From: Flavobacterium cauense R2A-7
Lineage (GTDB): Bacteria; Bacteroidota; Bacteroidia; Flavobacteriales; Flavobacteriaceae
Assembly: GCF_000498475.1 (NCBI RefSeq)
Contig: NZ_AVBI01000018.1
Location: forward strand, 1 to 64,000
Length of the DNA stretch: 64,000 nt
Reading direction: 5' to 3'
The number at the start of each line of letters is the position of its first letter. The first letter of the stretch is position 1. The notes beneath the pieces were generated by a model, which was not told where the DNA came from, ran no database searches, and saw only the letters and a list, made by a program, of their open reading frames with translations. The translations under genes and the position numbers were made by a program. This document shows positions 49,330-58,834 of the stretch, in pieces.

Positions 49330-50112
49330 TTAATTCAAATAGTAAATGTATCCGAAGTTTAACCAAACCAACCATTCGTTGGCTTTGTTTTCTTTGTAAA
49401 TGTTAGGGTCCGGATTTAAACCGTCTACCCAGTTGGAGAAATAATACTGCCAACGTAAGTCAAGCATTAAATCGGAAAGTTCTGTTAGTTTGTATCGTGT
49501 ACCTACACTCGCTACAACCGACCATGTACTTCCGCTATCGTTAGAAACCCCACCGATGTATTTTGTCGGTAAAACACCCGGCTGATCCAAACGTCCTCTT
49601 GAGGAACTGGCTTCCGGACTAAAATAGGTGAAATGTGCTCCTAAACTCACGAAAGGACCGAAAGATCCGTCAGTAGCGGTAAAATCTCTAATACTTAATG
49701 GGAAATATTCTAATTGCATCCCGATATCCGTGTTGGATGCAACACCTCTCATCGCTCTTAATTGTTGCGCCATTACAGAGTTTTTCTTGGAATCAACCCA
49801 TTGACCAAAGTGTTGAAGCTGTGTTTTATTGTAAGAAAGCTCTGTTCTTAATTTGAAGTGATCATTGAAATACGTCTCCGGGGTATAACAGTTACATTCC
49901 GCTCTGTAGGAAAAATTCAAATAGTGAATAAGACCTATTCCGTAACCGGTATTACCGGTATTTGTTTTTAAATCGTATCGTTCACCATAATCTGACATAA
50001 ACATAACAGGACCTGCAATCGCTCCAATTTCATGGGAAAAACCGAATTGGGCTCTAACAGCGCTACTACTACCTAGGGCAACTAGCAGGATAAATAAAAT
50101 TTTTCTGGGCAT
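49330..50112 (-). CDS. Outer membrane protein (flavobacterial THC0290_0291-type)
   Basis: 260 residues with a signal peptide ending near VRAQF. Beta strands alternate through to the aromatic-rich end (WLNFGYIYYLN), as in small outer membrane barrels; two Cys are in ECNCYTPE. I recognise it as a flavobacterial family commonly labelled THC0290_0291, found next to porZ. Function unknown. It is divergent from porZ. Confidence 0.75.
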   Translation of the reverse strand: MPRKILFILLVALGSSSAVRAQFGFSHEIGAIAGPVMFMSDYGERYDLKTNTGNTGYGIGLIHYLNFSYRAECNCYTPETYFNDHFKLRTELSYNKTQLQHFGQWVDSKKNSVMAQQLRAMRGVASNTDIGMQLEYFPLSIRDFTATDGSFGPFVSLGAHFTYFSPEASSSRGRLDQPGVLPTKYIGGVSNDSGSTWSVVASVGTRYKLTELSDLMLDLRWQYYFSNWVDGLNPDPNIYKENKANEWLVWLNFGYIYYLN

Positions 50113-50139
50113 TTTACTTTATTTTAGGTCAATATCCGA

Positions 50140-50147
50140 CAAATATA
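50140..50147 (-). promoter_or_regulatory. -7 box of the outer membrane protein gene
   Basis: On the minus strand TATATTTG matches TAnnTTTG, 27 bases before the start at 50112. Confidence 0.5.
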
Positions 50148-50295
50148 TAAAAACAAACCACACTTTAAAAAAAAAGTAAAAAAAAGACTTTTAAAAAAAT
50201 GTAAATTTAACAGGCTTGTGCCGGTGCGATTTGATATTTGTTTAAAATATTTTGCATCAAATTATATAAAAATCTCCAAAAAAGTCGTTTTACGC

Positions 50296-50303
50296 TATAT
50301 TTG
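50296..50303 (+). promoter_or_regulatory. -7 box of porZ
   Basis: TATATTTG matches TAnnTTTG, 18 bases before the ATG at 50322. It rules out a longer in-frame start at 50238. Confidence 0.55.
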
Positions 50304-50321
50304 TACTACAAACTGTCATCG

Positions 50322-52643
50322 ATGAAAAAAATAGTCAGCTTTTTTCTATTAACTTTTTTCTCTTTAAATTCTTTTTCACAACAAAATCAGTTGTGGAGAG
50401 GTTTTTTTTCCTATACTGCTATAAAGGATCTGTCACAAAATAGCGATAAGGTTTATGCAGCTTCTGAAAATGCGGTGTTTTCTAAAAATACCATCACCAA
50501 TGAATTGCAGACAGTCAATTCGGTGAATGATTTTAAAGCCGATATCATTTCTTCATTTCATTATAGCCCTACATATAAAAAAATACTGGTGGGCAACCAG
50601 AATGGCTTGCTTTTGGTGGTTAATGAAACGGATGGTGCTGTTTTAAATGTGATTGATATTCTAAATAAGGCTACCATTCCACCCAACAGAAAAAAAATCA
50701 ACCATATTTACGAATATCAGGGAAAGGCATACCTGTCCTGTGATTTTGGAATTTGCGTATTCGATTTGGCAACTTCCCAATTTGGCGATACTTATTTCAT
50801 AGGACCAGCCGGTGAAGAGCTAAAAGTTTTCCAAACTACAGTTTTTAATGGTTTCATTTATGCGGTAACCGAGTTAAATGGAATTCGAAGAGCCGATTAT
50901 ACAAGTCCGAATCTCGTTGATTTCAGTCAGTGGTCTACATTTGATGCGGGGTATTGGAGCGGAATTGTAACTTTTCAAAATCAATTGATAGCTTCTCTTA
51001 CAAACAATAAAGTCTATAAATATGCTGGCGGAAGCTTTCAGGAGATTGCCAATGTGGGACAGCCAATTGTTGATTTGAGGGAATTTGAAAATCGATTGGT
51101 TTTTACTTCAGCCAATCATGTTTACGTTTACGATGCCCAATTGTTGCCTTTGGTGCACATTACACAAATTCCTGATGTCGCTTCTACGTTTACTTGTGCT
51201 ACCGTAATTGGAGATAAGATCTTTGTGGGAACGGCAGATAAAGGAATGTATCAGACCACGCTGGCCAATAGTGTTGCATTTGAAGATATTACTCCGGACG
51301 GTCCTGTGCGTAATAAGTTGTTTAGGATAAAAAAAGCAGACAACTTTCTTTGGGCAGCTTATGGCGGGTATACAAAGCAATACAATCCTTATGAATATTG
51401 TTGTGGGACGACTAGCCAATATGAAATCAGCAAGTTCAGCGATCAAAACGGATGGAACACCATTCCTTTTTCGGATCTTTTAGGTGCTCGGGCCATTTCT
51501 GATATTGCGATAAATCCGAGCAATTCAAACCAGGTCTATTTTACTTCTTTTTTCTCGGGATTACTTAAGGTGGAAGGGAATAACAATCAGATAACACTGT
51601 ATAATCAGTCGAATACTGGTCCTAATGGATTGGAATCACTGGTTTTATCTCCGCCCAATCCGTCCTATATCGATGTTAGGATTAACGGTCCGGCATTCGA
51701 CAAAAACGGTAATTTATGGATGACCAACAGTCTTGTTGAAAATGCCATAAAAGTATTGAAAAGAGACGGGAGTTGGCAATCGTATACGCTGAATAATATC
51801 ACCATGAATCCTGACAACGACGATTATGCAGGCATTAAGATTGATAAAAATGGAACAAAATGGATTGCATCCTACAGAAACGGCGTAATTGGATTTAATG
51901 AAAATTACGGGAATAAATTCCTGTTGATAAAAACCGGCACGGGTTCCGGAAACCTTCCGGATAACGATGTGCGCAGTATTGCGGTGGATCACAGAAACCA
52001 ATTATGGATTGGGACTTTTGCCGGATTGCGTATTTTGTCCAGTGTGGATCGCTTTTTAACCGATACCGCTTTAGAAACGAATTCCGTCATTATTTTAGAC
52101 GACAATCTGGCTCAGGAATTATTCTATCAGCAGAGTATTATGGATATCGAAGTAGACGGCGCCAACAATAAATGGGTTTCCGTAGAGGGTGCCGGAGCTT
52201 TTTTGGTCTCTTCCAACGGACAGCAAACGCTCTATCATTTCACCAAAGAAAATTCTCCTTTGCCAAGTAATAACATTCTCGACATCGAAATTGACGGTTC
52301 CACCGGCGAAGTTTTTTTTGCTACCGACAGAGGATTGGTTTCTTTTCAGGGCGTTTCAACCAAACCTCAGGACGACTTGAACAATGTATTTGTGTATCCG
52401 AATCCGGTTCGTCCGGAATACAATGGAACCGTTAAAATCAGCGGTTTGATTGATAAAGCCAATGTCAAAATTACGGATATCGAAGGGAATTTGGTATATG
52501 AAACCACTTCCGAAGGCGGTACCATCGAATGGGATACCCGTGCTTTCGGAAAACATAAGGTTGCTTCCGGGGTGTACATGATTTTTATTGCTGCGCAGGA
52601 CGGTGCGGAAACGAAAGTCAAAAAAGTCATGATTATCCGATAA
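50322..52643 (+). CDS. porZ: PorZ, T9SS beta-propeller protein with sorting domain
   Basis: 773 residues from the ATG at 50322, which opens a signal peptide (IVSFFLLTFFSLNSFSQQ). Repeated propeller blades (for example KDLSQNSDKVYAASENAVF, then SIAVDHRNQLWIGTFAGL) form two propellers. The C-terminal 85 residues are a T9SS type A sorting domain (VFVYPNPVRPEYNGTVKISG to KKVMIIR). The layout and the following recO fit PorZ, which helps attach anionic lipopolysaccharide to T9SS cargo. It overlaps recO by one base. Confidence 0.85.
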   Translation: MKKIVSFFLLTFFSLNSFSQQNQLWRGFFSYTAIKDLSQNSDKVYAASENAVFSKNTITNELQTVNSVNDFKADIISSFHYSPTYKKILVGNQNGLLLVVNETDGAVLNVIDILNKATIPPNRKKINHIYEYQGKAYLSCDFGICVFDLATSQFGDTYFIGPAGEELKVFQTTVFNGFIYAVTELNGIRRADYTSPNLVDFSQWSTFDAGYWSGIVTFQNQLIASLTNNKVYKYAGGSFQEIANVGQPIVDLREFENRLVFTSANHVYVYDAQLLPLVHITQIPDVASTFTCATVIGDKIFVGTADKGMYQTTLANSVAFEDITPDGPVRNKLFRIKKADNFLWAAYGGYTKQYNPYEYCCGTTSQYEISKFSDQNGWNTIPFSDLLGARAISDIAINPSNSNQVYFTSFFSGLLKVEGNNNQITLYNQSNTGPNGLESLVLSPPNPSYIDVRINGPAFDKNGNLWMTNSLVENAIKVLKRDGSWQSYTLNNITMNPDNDDYAGIKIDKNGTKWIASYRNGVIGFNENYGNKFLLIKTGTGSGNLPDNDVRSIAVDHRNQLWIGTFAGLRILSSVDRFLTDTALETNSVIILDDNLAQELFYQQSIMDIEVDGANNKWVSVEGAGAFLVSSNGQQTLYHFTKENSPLPSNNILDIEIDGSTGEVFFATDRGLVSFQGVSTKPQDDLNNVFVYPNPVRPEYNGTVKISGLIDKANVKITDIEGNLVYETTSEGGTIEWDTRAFGKHKVASGVYMIFIAAQDGAETKVKKVMIIR

Positions 52644-53356
52644 TGCTCGTCAAAACCAAAGCGATAGTTTTAAGTGCTCTGAAGTATCAGGAAAAAAGCC
52701 TGATAGTCAAATGTTTTACGCAATCTGACGGGTTGAAATCGTATTTTGTGCCGAGTGCTTTTTCGGGAAAGAAATCCAATCAGAAAATCGCCTATTTTCA
52801 ACCGTTAACGATTCTCGAAATCGAAGCAAACCATAAGAATAAAGGCACTTTGGAGTATTTTAAGGAAATTCGGTTGGCTTCCCCGTATCATTCCATAAAC
52901 ACCGATGTTTTTAAGAGCACTATTGTGATTTTTTTGTCGGAAATGTTGCATCACAGTATTCGTGAAGAAGAAAAAAACGACACCTTGTTTTCTTTTCTGG
53001 AAACCGCATTACTTTGGCTTGATACTCATGAAGAAATGGCTAATTTTCACTTGATTTTGTTGTTAGAAATTACCAAATTCCTTGGTTTTTATCCCGATTT
53101 ATCTGAAAAAGAACTGTCTTTTTTTGAACTTTCGGAAGGCATTTTTACACCCTATCACGGCATCAGTTGTCTTTCCGAACACGAGACGTTTCTGTTCAAG
53201 AAGCTTATCGGTTTAAAATTCGATTCTGATCAGAAAATCTTCGCCGGAACCGAACGTCAAATCCTGTTGAAAATCCTGTTGGATTATTATTCCGCTCATC
53301 TTGATGGCTTTAAAAAACCGAAATCCCTCGAAGTCCTCAAAGAAGTTTTCTCGTAA
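52643..53356 (+). CDS. recO: DNA repair protein RecO
   Basis: 237 residues. The N-terminal OB fold (VKTKAIVLSALKYQEKSLI, KCFTQSDGLKSYFVPSAF) and the helical C-terminal part match RecO, which loads RecA with RecR. It starts at the last base of the porZ stop (TAATG), so its translation is coupled to porZ. No zinc-finger Cys are present, which is common in Bacteroidetes RecO. Confidence 0.9.
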   Translation: MLVKTKAIVLSALKYQEKSLIVKCFTQSDGLKSYFVPSAFSGKKSNQKIAYFQPLTILEIEANHKNKGTLEYFKEIRLASPYHSINTDVFKSTIVIFLSEMLHHSIREEEKNDTLFSFLETALLWLDTHEEMANFHLILLLEITKFLGFYPDLSEKELSFFELSEGIFTPYHGISCLSEHETFLFKKLIGLKFDSDQKIFAGTERQILLKILLDYYSAHLDGFKKPKSLEVLKEVFS

Positions 53357-53458
53357 ACCACACAAAAATCATTAGTTACCGTCGTATTTTGTGTTAGTAT
53401 TAACGCAGAATTATTCAAAAATTAGTACTTTCGCGCATTGATTTAAGAAAACGACAAA

Positions 53459-56400
53459 ATGAGTACAAAATTCACTGAATACAAAGGACTTGATTTGCCA
53501 ACCGTGGCTTCTGAAGTGCTTGATTTTTGGAAAAAACAAAACATCTTTGAGCAAAGTGTAACGTCCCGTGAGGGCGCGACTCCGTATGTGTTTTTTGAAG
53601 GGCCGCCTTCAGCAAATGGCTTACCGGGGATTCACCACGTGATGGCCCGTGCAATTAAGGATATTTTTTGTCGCTATAAAACCCAAAAAGGGTTTCAGGT
53701 AAAGCGTAAAGCCGGTTGGGATACACACGGATTGCCGGTAGAATTGGGTACCGAAAAAGAATTGGGCATCACCAAGGAAGATATCGGAAAAACCATTTCC
53801 ATTGCCGAATACAACGAAGCGTGTAAGCGAACCGTAATGCGGTACACCGACGTGTGGAACGACCTGACCGAAAAAATGGGCTATTGGGTGGATATGGAAG
53901 ATCCGTATGTAACCTACAAATCCAAATACATGGAAACCGTTTGGTGGTTGCTGAAACAGATTTACAACAAAGATTTATTATACAAAGGCTACACAATTCA
54001 GCCGTATTCGCCAAAAGCAGGAACGGGATTGTCTTCGCATGAGGTGAATCAACCGGGTTCGTACCGCGATGTGACCGATACTACGATTGTGGCACAGTTT
54101 AAAGTGCTGGAAAATCAAAGAAAATTAACCTTCGCCAAATTCTACGATTACATCACGACCAACAATTTAAAACAATACAAGTTTGAAGCGTTGGAACTGG
54201 ATGAAATCCACTTTTTGGCTTGGACGACTACGCCTTGGACGTTACCAAGTAATACGGCTTTAACAGTTGGTCCGAAAATCGAATATGTTTTAGTAAAAAC
54301 CTTTAATCAATACACTTTTCAGCCGATAAACATCATTTTGGCGAAAAATCTGGTGGCGAAACAGTTGTCTAAAAATTATTTTGAAACCAGTGAAGCTGCC
54401 GATTTTGAAAACTTCAAAGAAGGTGATAAAAAAATTCCTTTTGAAATTTTAGCCGAATGTAAAGGAGAAGATTTAGTCGGCATTCAATACGAACAATTGT
54501 TGCCATATACCTTGCCGTACCAAAATCCTGAAAATGCGTTTCGTGTGATTTCAGGAGATTTCGTGACTACCGAAGACGGAACCGGAATCGTACACACGGC
54601 GCCGACATTTGGTGCCGATGATGCGAAAGTGGCCAAAGAAGCATCTCCGGAAGTGCCGCCAATGTTAGTGTTGGACGAAAACGGAAACCCAGTGCCGTTG
54701 GTGGATTTACAAGGTAGATTTATCGCAGAAATGGGTGACATGGCTGGGAAATACGTGAAAAACGAATACTACAACGAAGGGGAAGCGCCCGAGAAATCGG
54801 TAGATGTGGAAATTGCCATTCGTTTAAAAGAAGAAAACAAAGCCTTTAAGGTAGAGAAATACGTGCACAGTTATCCACACTGCTGGAGAACCGACAAACC
54901 AATTTTATACTATCCGTTGGATTCCTGGTTCATAAAAGTAACCGAAGTAAAAGACCGTATGTTTGATTTGAACGAAACCATTAACTGGAAGCCAAAAGCT
55001 ACCGGAGAAGGGCGTTTCGGAAACTGGTTGAAAAATGCCAACGACTGGAACTTATCCCGTTCAAGATATTGGGGAATTCCATTGCCGTTATGGAGAACGG
55101 ATGAAGGAACGGAAACCGTTTGCATTGGCTCGGTGGAAGAATTGTACAACGAAATTGAAAAAGCGATTGCGGCTGGTTTCATGAGCGAAAATCCATTCAA
55201 AGGCTTCGTTATTGGAAACATGGACGAATCGAATTACGATTTGGTAGACTTGCATAAAAATGTCGTGGATAACATTGTTTTGGTGTCTGCATCAGGAAAA
55301 CCAATGAAACGCGAAACGGATTTGATCGACGTTTGGTTTGATTCGGGAGCGATGCCGTATGCACAATGGCATTATCCGTTTGAAAATAAGGAGTTAATCG
55401 AGGAAAATAAAGCCTTCCCGGCCGATTTTATCGCTGAAGGAGTAGATCAGACCAGAGGTTGGTTCTATACGTTACACGCTATCGGAACCTTGGTTTTTGA
55501 TCAGGTAGCGTATAAAAATGTAGTGTCTAACGGTTTGGTGTTGGATAAAAACGGTCAAAAAATGTCCAAACGTTTGGGTAATGCGGTAGATCCGTTTACG
55601 ACTTTAGCCGAATACGGTCCGGATGCCACACGTTGGTACATGATTGCCAATGCAAATCCATGGGATAACTTGAAGTTCGACATTGAAGGCGTGGCAGAAG
55701 TTCGCCGTAAATTCTTCGGAACATTATATAATACGTATTCGTTCTTTGCGTTATATGCGAACATTGACGGATTTAATTACAGTGAATCGGAAGTGCCGTT
55801 GAATGAAAGACCGGAGATTGACCGTTGGATTTTATCCGAATTGCATACGTTAATCCAAACCGTTGATGAAGCCTATGCCGAGTACGAGCCAACAAAAGCA
55901 GCACGTGCGATTTCAGATTTCGTTCAGGAAAATTTGAGTAACTGGTACGTGCGTTTGTGTCGTCGTCGCTTCTGGAAAGGTGATTACGCGCAAGATAAAA
56001 TCGCGGCGTATCAGACATTATATACATGTTTGCTAACCATTTCGAAGCTTGGAGCGCCAATTGCGCCATTCTTTATGGATAAACTTTACCGTGATTTAAC
56101 GCAGGCTACACACGGTGAAAAATTCGAAAGCGTACATTTGGCGGAGTTTCCGAAACACGTTGAAAACTTTGTTGATAAATCGTTAGAAAGCAAAATGTTG
56201 AAAGCGCAAACGGTTTCGTCATTGGTATTGTCGCTTCGTAAAAAAGAGATGATTAAAGTGCGTCAACCGCTGCAAAAGGTTATGATTCCTGTACTTGACG
56301 AAAATCAACGTGCTGAAATCGAAGCGGTTTCCGACCTGATAAAGGCCGAAGTGAATGTAAAAGAAGTACAGTTGTTGGATGACGCTTCCGGTATATTGGT

Positions 56401-56917
56401 GAAACAAATTAAGCCTAATTTTAAAGCATTAGGACCACGATTCGGTAAAGATATGGGTTTGATTTCCAAGGAAATACAGAATTTTTCACAGGAACAGATT
56501 GCCGAATTGGAAAGAGAAGGTAGTTTAGCGCTTGTTATTTCAGGAAATAGTGTTACCTTAACACTTGAAGATGTGGAGATTTCTTCACAGGATATTGAGG
56601 GTTGGTTAGTAGCGAATTCCGGTGGCATAACGGTTGCGTTGGACATCACAATTTCAGATGCTTTACGAAAAGAAGGAATTGCCCGAGAATTGGTGAATCG
56701 AATCCAAAATATCCGAAAAGATTCAGGTTTTGAAGTGACCGACAGGATTAAAGTGACAATGCAAAAGGACGGCATGATTCAGGAAGCCGTAAACGATAAC
56801 GAAGCATACATTAAGTCCGAGACGTTAACCGAAGAGCTTGTTTTTGAAGACCGTATCGAAAATGGTACGGAAATTGAGTTTGATGACCTAAAAACAAGAA
56901 TATTAATTTCAAAATAA
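53459..56917 (+). CDS. ileS: Isoleucine-tRNA ligase
   Basis: 1152 residues, the usual long Bacteroidetes size. HIGH-type motif GIHH at 57-60 (after FFEGPPSANGLP), editing domain in the middle, KMSKR at 701-705, and a long helical anticodon-binding C-terminus. It activates Ile and edits mischarged Val. A TACTTTCG box at about 53431 may be a weak promoter. The DksA-like gene follows after 8 bases. Confidence 0.97.
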   Translation: MSTKFTEYKGLDLPTVASEVLDFWKKQNIFEQSVTSREGATPYVFFEGPPSANGLPGIHHVMARAIKDIFCRYKTQKGFQVKRKAGWDTHGLPVELGTEKELGITKEDIGKTISIAEYNEACKRTVMRYTDVWNDLTEKMGYWVDMEDPYVTYKSKYMETVWWLLKQIYNKDLLYKGYTIQPYSPKAGTGLSSHEVNQPGSYRDVTDTTIVAQFKVLENQRKLTFAKFYDYITTNNLKQYKFEALELDEIHFLAWTTTPWTLPSNTALTVGPKIEYVLVKTFNQYTFQPINIILAKNLVAKQLSKNYFETSEAADFENFKEGDKKIPFEILAECKGEDLVGIQYEQLLPYTLPYQNPENAFRVISGDFVTTEDGTGIVHTAPTFGADDAKVAKEASPEVPPMLVLDENGNPVPLVDLQGRFIAEMGDMAGKYVKNEYYNEGEAPEKSVDVEIAIRLKEENKAFKVEKYVHSYPHCWRTDKPILYYPLDSWFIKVTEVKDRMFDLNETINWKPKATGEGRFGNWLKNANDWNLSRSRYWGIPLPLWRTDEGTETVCIGSVEELYNEIEKAIAAGFMSENPFKGFVIGNMDESNYDLVDLHKNVVDNIVLVSASGKPMKRETDLIDVWFDSGAMPYAQWHYPFENKELIEENKAFPADFIAEGVDQTRGWFYTLHAIGTLVFDQVAYKNVVSNGLVLDKNGQKMSKRLGNAVDPFTTLAEYGPDATRWYMIANANPWDNLKFDIEGVAEVRRKFFGTLYNTYSFFALYANIDGFNYSESEVPLNERPEIDRWILSELHTLIQTVDEAYAEYEPTKAARAISDFVQENLSNWYVRLCRRRFWKGDYAQDKIAAYQTLYTCLLTISKLGAPIAPFFMDKLYRDLTQATHGEKFESVHLAEFPKHVENFVDKSLESKMLKAQTVSSLVLSLRKKEMIKVRQPLQKVMIPVLDENQRAEIEAVSDLIKAEVNVKEVQLLDDASGILVKQIKPNFKALGPRFGKDMGLISKEIQNFSQEQIAELEREGSLALVISGNSVTLTLEDVEISSQDIEGWLVANSGGITVALDITISDALRKEGIARELVNRIQNIRKDSGFEVTDRIKVTMQKDGMIQEAVNDNEAYIKSETLTEELVFEDRIENGTEIEFDDLKTRILISK

Positions 56918-56925
56918 GAGAAATT

Positions 56926-57306
56926 ATGGTGGATGAACAAATAAGATATTCCGATTCGGACTTAGCAGAGTTCAAAGAATTGATCCAGATGAAATTGGAA
57001 AAAGCGAAAAACGATTTGGATTTAATACGAAGCGCTTACTTGAACGACTTAAACAACGGTACCGATGATACCTCACCAACGTTTAAAGCTTTCGAAGAAG
57101 GTAGCGAAACCATGTCTAAAGAGGCCAATTCACAGCTTGCCATTCGTCAGGAGAAATTCATTCGCGATTTGAAAAATGCATTAATCCGAATAGAGAACAA
57201 AACGTACGGAATTTGTAAAGTAACAGGAAAATTAATCAATAAAGAAAGATTGAAACTGGTTCCTCATGCAACCATGAGCATTGAAGCCAAGAACTTGCAA
57301 CGTTAA
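56926..57306 (+). CDS. TraR/DksA-family protein without a zinc finger
   Basis: 126 residues. A coiled-coil N-terminal half (about 12-75) precedes the DksA C-terminal motif YGICKVTGKLINKERLKLVP. Of the four zinc-finger Cys of E. coli DksA only Cys97 is kept, as in many Bacteroidetes members. DksA proteins bind RNA polymerase and work with ppGpp. It is translated right after ileS and ends at its own terminator. Confidence 0.88.
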   Translation: MVDEQIRYSDSDLAEFKELIQMKLEKAKNDLDLIRSAYLNDLNNGTDDTSPTFKAFEEGSETMSKEANSQLAIRQEKFIRDLKNALIRIENKTYGICKVTGKLINKERLKLVPHATMSIEAKNLQR

Positions 57307-57321
57307 TCTTTTCAAAAAATA

Positions 57322-57348
57322 CGAAACGCTCCACCCGGAGCGTTTTTT
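57322..57348 (+). terminator. Terminator after the DksA-like gene
   Basis: AAACGCTCC (57324-57332) pairs with GGAGCGTTT (57337-57345) around ACCC, then a T run. Confidence 0.88.
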
Positions 57349-57365
57349 ATATGGTATAATTCCCT

Positions 57366-57373
57366 TATTTTTG
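57366..57373 (+). promoter_or_regulatory. -7 box of lspA
   Basis: TATTTTTG matches TAnnTTTG; its last base is the G of an in-frame GTG, so the true start is the ATG at 57391. Confidence 0.5.
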
Positions 57374-57390
57374 TGACCAAATCGAGCAAA

Positions 57391-57984
57391 ATGTCATTAA
57401 AGAAAGCTTATTTACTGGTAATTCTGATTTTGGTTGTCGACCAAATCTCTAAAATATACATCAAAACCAATTTTCAGTTGGACGAGGAAGTCAAAGTATT
57501 TGATTGGTTCCGGATTCATTTTATTGAAAATTCCGGTATGGCGTGGGGTGCAGAAATTCCGGGGACCTTCGGAAAACTGTTATTGACGACTTTCCGTATC
57601 GTTGCCGTAGGCGGAATCGGATACTGGTTGTACGATGCCGTAAAAAAACATTCCTCAAACTTTTTAATCGTTGCCGTGGCTTTAATCTTGGCCGGAGCGG
57701 TGGGAAATATTATTGATTCGGTGTTTTACGGACGGATTTTTAACGACAGTTATACGCAGGTAGCAACACTTTTTAGTGATGAGCCTTATGGGAAATGGTT
57801 CCACGGAAAGGTAGTGGATATGTTTTATTTCCCTATTTGGGAAGGGAACCTGCCGTCTTGGATGCCCATTTGGGGCGGAAACCATTTTACCTTCTTCAAC
57901 GCTATTTTTAACGTTGCCGACGTAGCGATTTCAACCGGGGTAGGGATTTTGATTGTATTCAATAAAAAGGCTTTTGCAAAATAA
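57391..57984 (+). CDS. lspA: Lipoprotein signal peptidase
   Basis: 197 residues with four membrane helices. The two catalytic Asp lie in GNIIDSVFYGR and FNVADVAISTG, and IENSGMAWGAE is the conserved first loop. The periplasmic loop between the helices is longer than in E. coli (the FSDEPYGKWFHGKVVDMFYF segment), as usual in Bacteroidetes. It cuts prolipoproteins before the Cys and so serves the many lipoproteins seen here. Confidence 0.95.
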   Translation: MSLKKAYLLVILILVVDQISKIYIKTNFQLDEEVKVFDWFRIHFIENSGMAWGAEIPGTFGKLLLTTFRIVAVGGIGYWLYDAVKKHSSNFLIVAVALILAGAVGNIIDSVFYGRIFNDSYTQVATLFSDEPYGKWFHGKVVDMFYFPIWEGNLPSWMPIWGGNHFTFFNAIFNVADVAISTGVGILIVFNKKAFAK

Positions 57985-58000
57985 GACTCTGAAGTAAAAA

Positions 58001-58041
58001 CAAATAAAAAAAGACCACTTTATGTGGTCTTTTTTTATTTG
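58001..58041. terminator. Bidirectional terminator
   Basis: A perfect 18-pair stem: 58001-58018 with 58024-58041 (core AAGACCAC/GTGGTCTT), loop 5. On the minus strand it overlaps the 3' end of the small lipoprotein gene. Confidence 0.92.
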
Positions 58042-58229
58042 TTATGTCCCGGAGCATGACGTCTGGCATTGCGGTCTCCGTGTATTTTTTTAGCTTGTCC
58101 CGGCGGAATGCGTTTGGCTTTTACAACCTTAGTATGGTGAACGTGTTTTACGGTACAATTGCTAAATCCAACTGTGATACCAATTGCAAAAAGCCCATAA
58201 ACAATTCTTTTCGTAAGAACATTTTTCAT
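58035..58229 (-). CDS. Small basic lipoprotein
   Basis: 64 residues. The signal peptide ends in FSNC (lipobox-like), followed by TVKHVHH. The C-terminal part (KRIPPGQAKKIHGDRNARRH) is a short basic motif, with PPGQAKK and APGHNK, seen in many small flavobacterial proteins. Unnamed. Its last codons form part of the terminator stem. Confidence 0.65.
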   Translation of the reverse strand: MKNVLTKRIVYGLFAIGITVGFSNCTVKHVHHTKVVKAKRIPPGQAKKIHGDRNARRHAPGHNK

Positions 58230-58267
58230 AAATAAGTAGGTTTTCGTTTTTACGAATATACTTATTT
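58230..58267 (-). repeat. Inverted repeat in the leader of the small lipoprotein gene
   Basis: AAATAAGTA (58230-58238) and TACTTATTT (58259-58267) are exact complements, with a second TTCG/CGAA pair inside. It abuts the ATG and overlaps the stop of the cyclo-ligase gene. Confidence 0.6.
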
Positions 58268-58834
58268 AATATTGAATTCAAAAATGCCGTACGGAGTTAC
58301 GCAGAAATCCAATTGTACATCTGTGTCGAGTACATCGGTTATGGCGTCTTCCGGATCAAAGTAGGAAAGTCCAACTTTAATCACATCCGTTTTGCATTGC
58401 GAAAGAAAAGCATCGTAAAAACCTTTTCCGTAACCCACGCGGTGTCCCGATTTATCATACGCCAAAAGTGGTACAAAAATCACATCAATTTTACTCGCGG
58501 GCACTTCTATGCCGTCAACTGGTTCGGGGATGCCGTAGTCATTGTTCATGATTCGGGTGCTGTCGGTCAAAAGGAAATGCGTCATTTTCCGGGTTTCAAA
58601 ATCCGATTTCGAAATCAGGATTTCTTTGTCACGTCCGGCGAGAATCTGCAAAAGGAATTCGGTATTGATTTCTTTTTGTGCTTCTATCGGCAGGAATAAA
58701 TGAAAATAGCGTTTGTCCCAAATCGGTAACGACAGGCAATTGTTGGCAATGGTCAGACTCAGGTCCTGAATTTCTTCAAAACGCAGTGCCTTTCTTTCTT
58801 TTTTATACTTGAGGCGCAGTTCGTTTTTCAGCAT
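58262..58834 (-). CDS. 5-formyltetrahydrofolate cyclo-ligase
   Basis: 190 residues. The ATP/folate motif GHRVGYGKGFYDAFLS is unmistakable, and the N-terminal KNELRLKYKKERKAL is the usual start. It converts 5-formyl-THF to 5,10-methenyl-THF with ATP. Its first 32 bases overlap the end of the PLP decarboxylase gene. Confidence 0.92.
   Translation of the reverse strand: MLKNELRLKYKKERKALRFEEIQDLSLTIANNCLSLPIWDKRYFHLFLPIEAQKEINTEFLLQILAGRDKEILISKSDFETRKMTHFLLTDSTRIMNNDYGIPEPVDGIEVPASKIDVIFVPLLAYDKSGHRVGYGKGFYDAFLSQCKTDVIKVGLSYFDPEDAITDVLDTDVQLDFCVTPYGIFEFNIK

Noticed and set aside
57373..57390. GTG start for lspA
   Set aside because: The G is the last base of the promoter box, so the codon is probably not in the message; the ATG at 57391 begins the normal LspA N-terminus.
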